DNA of 64,000 nt from Emticicia agri (GTDB lineage: Bacteria; Bacteroidota; Bacteroidia; Cytophagales; Spirosomataceae): assembly GCF_004168285.1 (NCBI RefSeq), contig NZ_SEWF01000024.1, positions 1 to 64,000 on the forward strand, in the 5' to 3' direction. Shown one piece after another: positions 1 to 13,000 of this stretch. Both the position numbers and the translations under genes were made by a program. Every line of letters starts with the position of its first letter. Position 1 is the first letter of the stretch. The notes beneath the pieces were generated by a model. That model saw only the letters and a list, made by a program, of their open reading frames with translations, did no database searches and was not told the origin of the DNA.

Positions 1-856
1 CCGCATAAAATTCATCCTGAATAGTACGATGGAAACGCTCGCATATACCATTAGTTTGAGGACTTTTGGCTTTAGTTTTAGTATGGTCAATATCTTCTAT
101 AGCCAAATATAATTGATATTCGTGTTGCTCCCTATTACCACAATATTCTGTACCCCTATCAGTTAAAACTCTTAGTAGACGAATCTGATTTTGCTCATGA
201 AAAGGAATAACCTTATCATTGAGCATATCAGCGGCTACTAAAGCGTTTTTCCGGTCATAGAGTTTAACAAAAGCTACCTTTGAATAAGTATCTATAAAAG
301 TCTGTTGATAAATATGGCCTACTCCCTTAATATTACCTACGTAATACGTATCCTGTGCTCCTAAATAACCCGGATGATGTGTCTCTATTTCTCCATGAGC
401 CTGTTTCTCAGCTTTGGCTCTTTCTAAGGCTGTTATTTGCTCATCTGTAAGGATAATTCCTTCCTGATTAACCTTCGCTTCCAATGCTTTTAAACGTTTC
501 TTAAAGGTAGCTAAATCATGTCTTAACCAGATTGAACGTACTCCACCAGGAGAGACAACTATACCTTGTTTCTTTAGCTCATTTGATACTCTTAGCTGTC
601 CATAAGCTGGTAAGTCCAATGCCATCTTGACAACGGCTTCTTCTACTAACGTATCTACCCGATTTTTCTCTATGGGTTTTCTGCGACTAATTTCTTGAAG
701 TGCTAATTCACCACCTTGTTCATAGAGTTCCTTGAAGCGATAGAAACTATCTCGACTATAACCCATTACCTTGCAAGCCTTTGAGACATTGCCTAAAACA
801 TTGGCAAGTTCTAATACTCCTAACTTGTTCTTGATGATTTTTGCCTGTGTTGTCAT
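1..856 (-). CDS. IS481-family transposase, 3' part cut by window edge
   Basis: Reading the minus strand from the ATG at 856 gives an open frame of about 285 residues that runs off position 1 without a stop. The start, MTTQAKIIKNKLGVLELA, followed by a helix-turn-helix (VSKACKVMGYSRDSFYRF), is typical of IS481-type DDE transposases. The integrase core is visible: the first Asp in QTFIDTYSKVAF, the second in LTDRGTEYCG, and the Glu in NGICERFHRTIQDEF. Such proteins cut and rejoin the ends of their own insertion sequence. The element lies about 190 bp left of the CRISPR array, on the leader side. Its terminal repeats cannot be placed, because only one end is in the window. Family assignment is from recognition of the sequence, not a search. 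Confidence 0.9.
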   Translation of the reverse strand, partial: MTTQAKIIKNKLGVLELANVLGNVSKACKVMGYSRDSFYRFKELYEQGGELALQEISRRKPIEKNRVDTLVEEAVVKMALDLPAYGQLRVSNELKKQGIVVSPGGVRSIWLRHDLATFKKRLKALEAKVNQEGIILTDEQITALERAKAEKQAHGEIETHHPGYLGAQDTYYVGNIKGVGHIYQQTFIDTYSKVAFVKLYDRKNALVAADMLNDKVIPFHEQNQIRLLRVLTDRGTEYCGNREQHEYQLYLAIEDIDHTKTKAKSPQTNGICERFHRTIQDEFYA

Positions 857-933
857 TTGATTTAATCTTTAATTTTAAGTTACTAAATAAATCGTAACTG
901 TCAGATTAAATCATGACTATTTCAGATAATCAA

Positions 934-986
934 TAGTCGTCGGACTCCCGGTAAAAACCTATTACTGGAGTTCGACGATTTTTTTA
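934..986 (+). terminator. rho-independent terminator-like hairpin before the CRISPR leader
   Basis: Arms at 935-953 and 963-980 pair over about 18 positions with a few mismatches or G-U pairs. They are followed by a run of seven T on the + strand (979-985). It would stop + strand transcription coming from the insertion-sequence side, so that the array depends on its own leader promoter. Confidence 0.6.
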
Positions 987-1043
987 TTTGATTTCACATA
1001 AAAAATCGCTTAATTTACGCAAAAAAGGCCATTTTTTGGACGG
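987..1043 (+). promoter_or_regulatory. putative CRISPR leader (AT-rich)
   Basis: This is a short AT-rich stretch directly before the first repeat. It contains several A and T runs and an inverted repeat (CGATTTTTTTA near 976, TAAAAAATCG near 999-1008). It lies on the side expected for the leader, because the repeat ends in ATTGAAAC on the + strand and the degenerate repeat is at the opposite end. No clear Bacteroidota promoter box could be fixed. The functional leader may be longer and include the hairpin at 934-986. Confidence 0.5.
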
Positions 1044-4000
1044 CCTCTAATCGCACCTTATGGAATTGAAACTTAATGAAGTAGCACTTTCATTCAATAA
1101 GAATAAACCCTCTAATCGCACCTTATGGAATTGAAACAACTCATAATGAATCAGAAAGGGAGGCTCCGGTATTCCTCTAATCGCACCTTATGGAATTGAA
1201 ACATACTGAATATTTGCCAATTTCGTTTACTGTTCCTTCCCTCTAATCGCACCTTATGGAATTGAAACATGATTTTTCTTTGGGTTTTGTTGCTGGTTTC
1301 ACCTCCTCTAATCGCACCTTATGGAATTGAAACACGAATAATTTTTACAGTTTAGATGCAGCACCAAAACCTCTAATCGCACCTTATGGAATTGAAACTG
1401 AGTTCGAATCACGCACAACAAACCATTAAATTTTTCCTCTAATCGCACCTTATGGAATTGAAACTTTTCTGGTGTTTCTTCGCTTTCCTCTGTATCCGTG
1501 CCTCTAATCGCACCTTATGGAATTGAAACTTTGGACATCTTTTGTCCAAGTTTTATAGGTGAAAACCTCTAATCGCACCTTATGGAATTGAAACGTACCT
1601 TTTACAGGTACATAACCTGTTGAGCCTGCACCTCTAATCGCACCTTATGGAATTGAAACTGTCGGCTGAATCTCTCGAATTGCTCTAAGCATTTCCCTCT
1701 AATCGCACCTTATGGAATTGAAACTTTTGCATTGTTGTTTTTAGCATAGAACATTTCACACCTCTAATCGCACCTTATGGAATTGAAACAAAAGAGCCGT
1801 GATAAGATAGATGGCGTAAGTGCATCCTCTAATCGCACCTTATGGAATTGAAACTATAATATCTTCTAAGTTCTTTTCTAAGAATATCATCCTCTAATCG
1901 CACCTTATGGAATTGAAACTTTTATTGTCTATTCTTATCGGACACCAGTCGGGGACCTCTAATCGCACCTTATGGAATTGAAACAGTCTTGAATATAGTT
2001 TAGTGCAAGATGTGCCGGAACCTCTAATCGCACCTTATGGAATTGAAACAATTTAGGCGTAATTATTTTGTAAAAAAGTGAAAATACCTCTAATCGCACC
2101 TTATGGAATTGAAACCTACACAACACTATGAGAACAAAGATAAAGGCAGAGTCCTCTAATCGCACCTTATGGAATTGAAACAGAATGGCGAAACAGTAGG
2201 CAATATTAGATTCGTTGCCTCTAATCGCACCTTATGGAATTGAAACATTTTTTGTGTAGTAATCATTGCTTTTTGATAGTAACCTCTAATCGCACCTTAT
2301 GGAATTGAAACAAAGTAGTCATTATGAAGTTATGGTAAAAATTAAACCCTCTAATCGCACCTTATGGAATTGAAACTAAAGTGGTTATTTGTTGTAAAGA
2401 ATCAGAATTATCCCTCTAATCGCACCTTATGGAATTGAAACCACTCACGAAGAATTAATTCACTTAGCGCAATTCGGTCCTCTAATCGCACCTTATGGAA
2501 TTGAAACAGTAATCAATATGATGCAATTCTGTCATTTTTTTCCCTCTAATCGCACCTTATGGAATTGAAACAAACCAGAAGCACGATTGAAATCACTGAC
2601 CATAATGCCTCTAATCGCACCTTATGGAATTGAAACCTGTATCCGTGTATGTGTGTATTTCGCCTACTTTATCCTCTAATCGCACCTTATGGAATTGAAA
2701 CCAGGGTATTTATAATGTCCTGGATGGTAAGACAAAGCCTCTAATCGCACCTTATGGAATTGAAACCTAAAGCCGCAAGACTTGTATTGGTCAATAGCTT
2801 ATCCTCTAATCGCACCTTATGGAATTGAAACTAAAATGGGTAGTATCAAAGCTCCCGATTTCGACAACCTCTAATCGCACCTTATGGAATTGAAACTGAG
2901 GAACGCTTGCAAAAGTATGTAATTGAAAGGGCACCTCTAATCGCACCTTATGGAATTGAAACTTGATTGCGCCTTTTTCAATTGCTAAGGCCGTACCACC
3001 TCTAATCGCACCTTATGGAATTGAAACTTAATCATTTTTGCCTTTTCCCTGGAAACTTCTTCCCCTCTAATCGCACCTTATGGAATTGAAACAAATATCC
3101 AGCATCCTGAAAGCGATAAGTTTCCGTTCCTCTAATCGCACCTTATGGAATTGAAACGTCTGAAATTCTGGCGTGATTTGTGCCAATCTTGTCCCTCTAA
3201 TCGCACCTTATGGAATTGAAACTTGGCACATAAGACTTTTGAGCATTGGCTTCTTCCCCTCTAATCGCACCTTATGGAATTGAAACTATCCAGCAGGTGG
3301 ATTGCTTTCGGCATCTTCCCGACCTCTAATCGCACCTTATGGAATTGAAACATTCTGGACTAATTGTTGTTGCTTTGCAGAAACTATCCCTCTAATCGCA
3401 CCTTATGGAATTGAAACTGAGGTATTCTACAGATGTCTATTCATGTACAGCCGCCTCTAATCGCACCTTATGGAATTGAAACATGCTCAATTGGTTCTTT
3501 TTCAATAAAGTTGATTATTCCTCTAATCGCACCTTATGGAATTGAAACTAAACTGATTACGCAAAAAGTTGAACTTGCAGCTCTCCTCTAATCGCACCTT
3601 ATGGAATTGAAACACAATTTCTTCTTCTCTTCTAAAATAGCTATTGCCCCCTCTAATCGCACCTTATGGAATTGAAACTTCAAGGCTTTGGCGATGGTTG
3701 TCAATTGGCCATAGCCTCTAATCGCACCTTATGGAATTGAAACAGTTTCTGGCAAATCAACTTATCCTTATAGGAGTTACCTCTAATCGCACCTTATGGA
3801 ATTGAAACTTGTTAGTTAGAAATTAGGCAATTCGTTTAATCTCACCTCTAATCGCACCTTATGGAATTGAAACTGAATAACGGGGTGAAAGCCTATACTT
3901 CTGCATTAGGCCTCTAATCGCACCTTATGGAATTGAAACTGAAATTCCTATTCAGTTTTCGGGCAACCAAGGCCCTCTAATCGCACCTTATGGAATTGAA

Positions 4001-7000
4001 ACATTGCGGTAGCGGTTTGTATCAACAAAAATTTGCGACCTCTAATCGCACCTTATGGAATTGAAACTCGAACAATACTTTTACATATTCGCTTGAATGT
4101 TTCCCTCTAATCGCACCTTATGGAATTGAAACATCTTTCTGTACTAATTCAATAAGGCTCAGATACACCCTCTAATCGCACCTTATGGAATTGAAACTCG
4201 AAATATAGGGCGTGGTAGTGAAGGTACTATTGACCTCTAATCGCACCTTATGGAATTGAAACGCGCATTCTTTTGCTTATCAATAGCATCACGCTCATCC
4301 TCTAATCGCACCTTATGGAATTGAAACCGAATGGCACAGGTTGGGTTGGTGATATTCCGGGAGCCTCTAATCGCACCTTATGGAATTGAAACTAATCTTC
4401 TAAAATCTCACGTGCGCAATTGATAGTTCCTCTAATCGCACCTTATGGAATTGAAACTAGATAATAGGCTCAAAGAAATTGCCTTCAGCAGTGGCCTCTA
4501 ATCGCACCTTATGGAATTGAAACCTCTTAATATGTACAGGTGGGGCAGTCAGTTCATTTCCTCTAATCGCACCTTATGGAATTGAAACGGCTTTTCTTTG
4601 TCTTGGAAATTCTCTAATTCGTAAACCTCTAATCGCACCTTATGGAATTGAAACTGGGAATATCACCCAAATCACCGCCTTGGTTTCTGGTTCCTCTAAT
4701 CGCACCTTATGGAATTGAAACTCATAAACTTAATCATGCTCCGCTGAAGCATAAACTCCTCTAATCGCACCTTATGGAATTGAAACCTATAACGGGAAGT
4801 TGATTGACCACAGGTTTTAACCTCTAATCGCACCTTATGGAATTGAAACGTTGGAGAAATATCAGAGGGAGTTGGTTCTGGCGTTCCTCTAATCGCACCT
4901 TATGGAATTGAAACTCAAACTTTTTGGTCGGGAAAATGTGAGTGCCGGATTCCTCTAATCGCACCTTATGGAATTGAAACTAACTAATGTTTAAATAAAA
5001 TATTTTTACTATTAATCCTCTAATCGCACCTTATGGAATTGAAACTGAACGAAGAAAACGACTTCAAACATAGACCCTGGCACCTCTAATCGCACCTTAT
5101 GGAATTGAAACGTTGTCGGGACGAATCCCTTCAACTTGACAGTATTTCCTCTAATCGCACCTTATGGAATTGAAACTAAAAAGCCGGAATCGATAAAGCG
5201 GTTTGTGGGGTTCCTCTAATCGCACCTTATGGAATTGAAACATGGTTGGTTTCTACGTCAGGATATTATCTGGCATCCTCTAATCGCACCTTATGGAATT
5301 GAAACATCCTGGGCAATAAGCAACCCTCATACTCTTCATCGCCTCTAATCGCACCTTATGGAATTGAAACGTCGAACACTCTTTTTGCCAGTTTTCATCA
5401 AAAGGCTCCTCTAATCGCACCTTATGGAATTGAAACAAGAAAGTTCAATTTGTGGTCATTTTCATCATACAACCTCTAATCGCACCTTATGGAATTGAAA
5501 CAAGAAGGGAATTGGATGCCTGTAAATGCCATTATGAACCTCTAATCGCACCTTATGGAATTGAAACGTTCGGTTTTGTTGATGGCAAGTTTCTTTATGA
5601 ATCCCTCTAATCGCACCTTATGGAATTGAAACCCTCCTTTTTAATTTCTCTGCACAACAAACAAGCTTCCTCTAATCGCACCTTATGGAATTGAAACGTT
5701 TATCCTCTCAACTTCGCAGCTTCGCACTCAAACCCTCTAATCGCACCTTATGGAATTGAAACCTCGTTGTAGTTCTCCGAATCTGAGGTAAGTTCATTCC
5801 TCTAATCGCACCTTATGGAATTGAAACTACCTACCCTTTTGCCGTCCTGATTCCTTGTCAAGCCTCTAATCGCACCTTATGGAATTGAAACCGCAGGTCA
5901 AGATAACCGCCTACAGACAAGCCCTCCCTCTAATCGCACCTTATGGAATTGAAACTTTCGTGGGGTTGGTAATAGTTGAACTAACCTGGCCTCTAATCGC
6001 ACCTTATGGAATTGAAACTTAAAGATAATGAATTAACAAAACAGCAACTTATTTTCCTCTAATCGCACCTTATGGAATTGAAACATAAAGGAGATGTAGT
6101 TTTTACTCCGTTTATGGGTACCTCTAATCGCACCTTATGGAATTGAAACCACCAGTCGAAGCGATGCGGGTTGTCAATCAAGTTTCCTCTAATCGCACCT
6201 TATGGAATTGAAACTTTCAGCTAAAGTAGCTCTTAAATTTCTAAGATAAACCTCTAATCGCACCTTATGGAATTGAAACATGGATTTCATGGCAAGATTT
6301 AAGAATTGAAAACGAACCTCTAATCGCACCTTATGGAATTGAAACTTACCGAAATCAAGAAGGTTTCGAAACCTCACGATACCTCTAATCGCACCTTATG
6401 GAATTGAAACACGTGCTTTGGCAGATTCTTTTGCCTTCTCAGATTCCTCTAATCGCACCTTATGGAATTGAAACAGATTTAAAATTTTCTAATTTTTGCA
6501 TTTCCTCTTGCCTCTAATCGCACCTTATGGAATTGAAACTGAATGAGTTAGAAGTAGAAGGGCTGTAAGGTGCACCCCTCTAATCGCACCTTATGGAATT
6601 GAAACGTAACGGAAACAGACAGGTAACAGGTAGCAGTATTACCTCTAATCGCACCTTATGGAATTGAAACATTTGGTGTGTATCTGATTCGTCGTAAAAA
6701 AACGACCCCTCTAATCGCACCTTATGGAATTGAAACTTTGGGTATTTCTTCATCCTCTGTTGAAACTTCTCTACCTCTAATCGCACCTTATGGAATTGAA
6801 ACATAATTTCTCTTATTTTATTCTTTTGAATTTCAGGCACCTCTAATCGCACCTTATGGAATTGAAACTAAAAATCACAGAAAGCCTTCATACGCTTCGC
6901 AAACCTCTAATCGCACCTTATGGAATTGAAACCTTATTACCATAGCCCTAAGGATACACTTAAAAAAGCCTCTAATCGCACCTTATGGAATTGAAACTCC

Positions 7001-10000
7001 TGTAGATTATCGAAAGTTATATCAGCAGCCTTTCCTCTAATCGCACCTTATGGAATTGAAACAAAGCAGAACCAAGTTTGTTTACTTGGACGAACAAACC
7101 TCTAATCGCACCTTATGGAATTGAAACTTTATCCTTGATTCGTGTCATTTTTGCCGAGGGCGTTCCTCTAATCGCACCTTATGGAATTGAAACACCGTAC
7201 AGAATCATTGCCATAGAACATCAAACTGGCCCTCTAATCGCACCTTATGGAATTGAAACACAATGAAAGTGGTGATACTTCTTTTGTTGCCTTGCCTCTA
7301 ATCGCACCTTATGGAATTGAAACTTCGCACCACGCCACCGTTTTCCAACCTACTTGTCTCCTCTAATCGCACCTTATGGAATTGAAACTTTGATGAGGCA
7401 AGTTGCAGGAGTTCTTTGCATAACCTCTAATCGCACCTTATGGAATTGAAACTTTTGAGATTAGTGCACGTTCGTAGGTTGCATAGCGCCTCTAATCGCA
7501 CCTTATGGAATTGAAACTTTTGTTATGTTATTTTTAAGTTGAACTATCTAATCCCTCTAATCGCACCTTATGGAATTGAAACACCCCACGAAACGGAATA
7601 ACTGGCGGAATTTCAGAGCCTCTAATCGCACCTTATGGAATTGAAACTAGCCTTGACAAGTCTCCATGCCTGACGAACGGCCTCCTCTAATCGCACCTTA
7701 TGGAATTGAAACAAACAATTCCCTATAAGAATGATGCTACGCATGGCACCTCTAATCGCACCTTATGGAATTGAAACATCCCCATCAACGAAGAATGGCT
7801 TTTGAAGTTTGGGTCCTCTAATCGCACCTTATGGAATTGAAACACAGCCACCACCATAGGACCGACAGCGGCAGTAATACCTCTAATCGCACCTTATGGA
7901 ATTGAAACTTGAAAAACCTAAAGTGGTGCCACCTGCTCCACAAACCTCTAATCGCACCTTATGGAATTGAAACTTGAATCTCATTAAAGAGTCCGTAAGT
8001 GTAGAATTTCCTCTAATCGCACCTTATGGAATTGAAACTTATTAGGAAGGAAAGAGAAATTCTTCGACACCATACCTCTAATCGCACCTTATGGAATTGA
8101 AACTCGGGATTTTTCAGAACAGGAGACTGAAATCCTGAACCTCTAATCGCACCTTATGGAATTGAAACTTGGCGTATTCGTTTTCAAAATGCTGATCGTT
8201 TTTCCCTCTAATCGCACCTTATGGAATTGAAACTATTTTTGGACTTTTGGAGATATGTTCTGAGGTTTGCCTCTAATCGCACCTTATGGAATTGAAACAT
8301 TCCACTTTGATAGGCAATCCGCATTACTTCAGGTGCCTCTAATCGCACCTTATGGAATTGAAACTTTGTGAAATACTTAATCAATAAATTCGTTGATAAA
8401 CCTCTAATCGCACCTTATGGAATTGAAACACAGCAGCCAATGCAGGTGAGTATTATTGTAAAGCAACCCTCTAATCGCACCTTATGGAATTGAAACCTCC
8501 CTTGCGCCTGAGCGTCATTTTGTTTGCTATAAACCTCTAATCGCACCTTATGGAATTGAAACCTCCTACATTAATCAACCCTTATTTTATTCTTAGTGTC
8601 CTCTAATCGCACCTTATGGAATTGAAACAAGGGGGCTTATAGTAGGTAATTTGGTGCAATATTCCCTCTAATCGCACCTTATGGAATTGAAACTCTGTTC
8701 TTGTGTTACCTCTTCTGCCTGCACTTCAATCCTCTAATCGCACCTTATGGAATTGAAACTATTTATTTTCAATATAACGTTTTACTTCATCACGTCCCTC
8801 TAATCGCACCTTATGGAATTGAAACGATATTGATAGCTAATAGGTGAAGGATTTCCTACGTCCTCTAATCGCACCTTATGGAATTGAAACCAAAGAAGGC
8901 TATTTTAGAAGCAATAAAGAAATAAAACCTCTAATCGCACCTTATGGAATTGAAACTTTTCTTAATATCGTCCATTGCCTTGGTAGCCTTTTCCTCTAAT
9001 CGCACCTTATGGAATTGAAACTTGTTTTTCTTTGTTCGTTCGAGCTTATAAGGCATTCCTCTAATCGCACCTTATGGAATTGAAACATTCAATTCATGGT
9101 TGAAGTGAAAGCCAAAATACCACCTCTAATCGCACCTTATGGAATTGAAACTTTGAAAAATAATTTAAGGTTTTAACACAACGTTATCCTCTAATCGCAC
9201 CTTATGGAATTGAAACGACCATAGGGTAATTAAGATTAACAACAATAGATTACCTCTAATCGCACCTTATGGAATTGAAACTGAGCATTTAGTGCAGGCA
9301 TACACGCTTCACGAATAGCCTCTAATCGCACCTTATGGAATTGAAACCGCAGGTCAAGATAACCGCCTACAGACAAGCCCTCTCCTCTAATCGCACCTTA
9401 TGGAATTGAAACATGAGTCTACTGAAACTAATCAAGTCCTTACTTACACCTCTAATCGCACCTTATGGAATTGAAACTTCTTCTTGCGTTTTCTTCTATT
9501 GCACGGCTTACCTCCTCTAATCGCACCTTATGGAATTGAAACTATCAAGGTATACGGTAACTACACTACATGAGTTTACCTCTAATCGCACCTTATGGAA
9601 TTGAAACAATACACCACTAAAGGGAACGGAGTTGAAGAAGATGGCCTCTAATCGCACCTTATGGAATTGAAACCTCAATTCCTAAAACCTCTGCTACTTG
9701 TTTAGCAGTCCTCTAATCGCACCTTATGGAATTGAAACTTATCAGGCTTTCATCGGTATTTAAATCTGTTAGTCCTCTAATCGCACCTTATGGAATTGAA
9801 ACTTCATAGGCAGCGGTCGGAATCTCAGCCTCAAACACCTCTAATCGCACCTTATGGAATTGAAACGTTTTGAGGATATTTCTTGCAGTCAATTGGCATA
9901 TTCCTCTAATCGCACCTTATGGAATTGAAACAAGATGTTTACGGGTTTTTAGCTGACTGCGTAGAGGCCTCTAATCGCACCTTATGGAATTGAAACGTTT

Positions 10001-13000
10001 TTCAATCCGGGTATGTTCACCCAAAACAGGCTCCTCTAATCGCACCTTATGGAATTGAAACTGATATTATCTACCTGCCTGCCTGTGGGTGCTGTCACCT
10101 CTAATCGCACCTTATGGAATTGAAACGTTCGGTATAGTCGTTTTTCGGCTTGATTCTGACAGTCCTCTAATCGCACCTTATGGAATTGAAACTTTTGACT
10201 ACCGTAATTTACTTTTTGTAGTAAACGTTCCTCTAATCGCACCTTATGGAATTGAAACATTTAAAGAAACAGGTTGTATGTAAGCTCTAAAATACCTCTA
10301 ATCGCACCTTATGGAATTGAAACTTATCGTCAAAAGAAGTTAAAATATCAGAATTAATTCCTCTAATCGCACCTTATGGAATTGAAACTAGATTTAAAAT
10401 TAGGAAGTTCTCTAAATATCACATCCCTCTAATCGCACCTTATGGAATTGAAACGAACTTACTATTTGCCGTAACAGAAGTGTTTAGTACCTCTAATCGC
10501 ACCTTATGGAATTGAAACCGCTTTGGCATTTAATTATTTGCTGCTTAATTTCTTCCTCTAATCGCACCTTATGGAATTGAAACATGGTCATAATTAGCCG
10601 ATTGAGAGAGTCAATTTTTCCTCTAATCGCACCTTATGGAATTGAAACCACCGGCGGTTTTTATGTTAGGGTTAATCCCTGACCTCTAATCGCACCTTAT
10701 GGAATTGAAACTTCCCTGTAGAAATGGAAGCGACACCTGTAAGTGCACCTCTAATCGCACCTTATGGAATTGAAACATCGACAGCACAAAAGCGTTTTAA
10801 TGCTTTAGAAGACCTCTAATCGCACCTTATGGAATTGAAACTATATTGTGATAATATCTCTTTGTCTACAAGACCTAACCTCTAATCGCACCTTATGGAA
10901 TTGAAACTATCATAAAGATATTGAGAGTTTGTAACAGGGTAATCCTCTAATCGCACCTTATGGAATTGAAACATATTTAGCCCTATAAATGCTCTTTACG
11001 TCATTAATACCTCTAATCGCACCTTATGGAATTGAAACGAAGTAAAAAATCCCACAAATAATTTCTTCTTACAGTCCTCTAATCGCACCTTATGGAATTG
11101 AAACAGCATATACTCACACCACAATCTTTGAATAAATACACCTCTAATCGCACCTTATGGAATTGAAACGGTTAAAAAGTGAAGAAAATGGCAAGTATAA
11201 AAAGTCCTCTAATCGCACCTTATGGAATTGAAACAAAAAGGCGTTGACAGCTCCATCGAAAAAGCCTTCGGCCTCTAATCGCACCTTATGGAATTGAAAC
11301 GTAGTCGAAGTGATTTTTTTTTCTTCCTCCTGCGCTCCTCTAATCGCACCTTATGGAATTGAAACTTCATATAGCCCCACTCACGCACACCAACCACCGC
11401 CTCCTCTAATCGCACCTTATGGAATTGAAACTGTCACAATTAATAGGACAAAAATATAGACTTGAAGCCTCTAATCGCACCTTATGGAATTGAAACCTCT
11501 TTAAATCCTTTCGGAACATCGGAAACCTGATTCCTCTAATCGCACCTTATGGAATTGAAACATTCTTACTTGCTCATTGGCTTTCAGGTCAATTAGGGCC
11601 TCTAATCGCACCTTATGGAATTGAAACAAACGTTAAATCACATATAGAAATTGAGAATGAGACCTCTAATCGCACCTTATGGAATTGAAACTTTTCAATA
11701 ACCAAACTCGCAGAATCCAGGTTATGCGCCTCTAATCGCACCTTATGGAATTGAAACACTGTACCACCATCAAAGCTGACACTACTAAAATTACCTCTAA
11801 TCGCACCTTATGGAATTGAAACAAGCGCACAAAGTGATAAGCCCCCCGAATCTCTGCCCTCTAATCGCACCTTATGGAATTGAAACTGTGGCTCAATGGT
11901 ATTAATAATCCGGAATACTTCACCTCTAATCGCACCTTATGGAATTGAAACAGAGTTTGAAATAATACTTAACGACTTCGCCGATTGCCTCTAATCGCAC
12001 CTTATGGAATTGAAACTTTTCAAAACGTTCGTCTTGCACAAAAATAAACTCAGCCTCTAATCGCACCTTATGGAATTGAAACTGAATAACCGGCTATAAA
12101 AAAACGGCGCCTATTCACACCTCTAATCGCACCTTATGGAATTGAAACTTTAAACTCGCTCGCGCTCGAACAGGAAATGGTCGCCTCTAATCGCACCTTA
12201 TGGAATTGAAACCCCGTCAAACAAGCAGCAACTACAGGCACAGTTATACCTCTAATCGCACCTTATGGAATTGAAACTTTGGAGAGGGGGATTAGAATTT
12301 AATGTTCAACTTACCTCTAATCGCACCTTATGGAATTGAAACAAAAGGACGGCACACGTAATATCATGATTCGTATTACCTCTAATCGCACCTTATGGAA
12401 TTGAAACACTGCTCTACCCCGCCATGTTGTTTACTCTTAAATCCTCTAATCGCACCTTATGGAATTGAAACATTTTTTTTGCAAAATCTGCTTGGGTCAT
12501 TTTGAGTCCTCTAATCGCACCTTATGGAATTGAAACCAAATTGAAGCTATTCTTGAAAAACAGTTGTACAGGCCTCTAATCGCACCTTATGGAATTGAAA
12601 CTTAGGTAGTGAAGTACAGGCAATTATCAAGCCCTTGCCTCTAATCGCACCTTATGGAATTGAAACAAAAAACACAAGAATATGCACCCGAATATCTATG
12701 ATACCTCTAATCGCACCTTATGGAATTGAAACAATTTTGAAAATGGCTCTACAATTATTGTGCTGCGACCTCTAATCGCACCTTATGGAATTGAAACATT
12801 CCAATTGCTCAACCGTTTGGGCATTATTAATGACCTCTAATCGCACCTTATGGAATTGAAACTTGGTAGCGAAAAGAACCATTCGTTTCTCGTAAAACCC
12901 TCTAATCGCACCTTATGGAATTGAAACGTCTTGGGAAAATTGTTGATTCGTTGCATGGCTATACCTCTAATCGCACCTTATGGAATTGAAACTACCGGTA

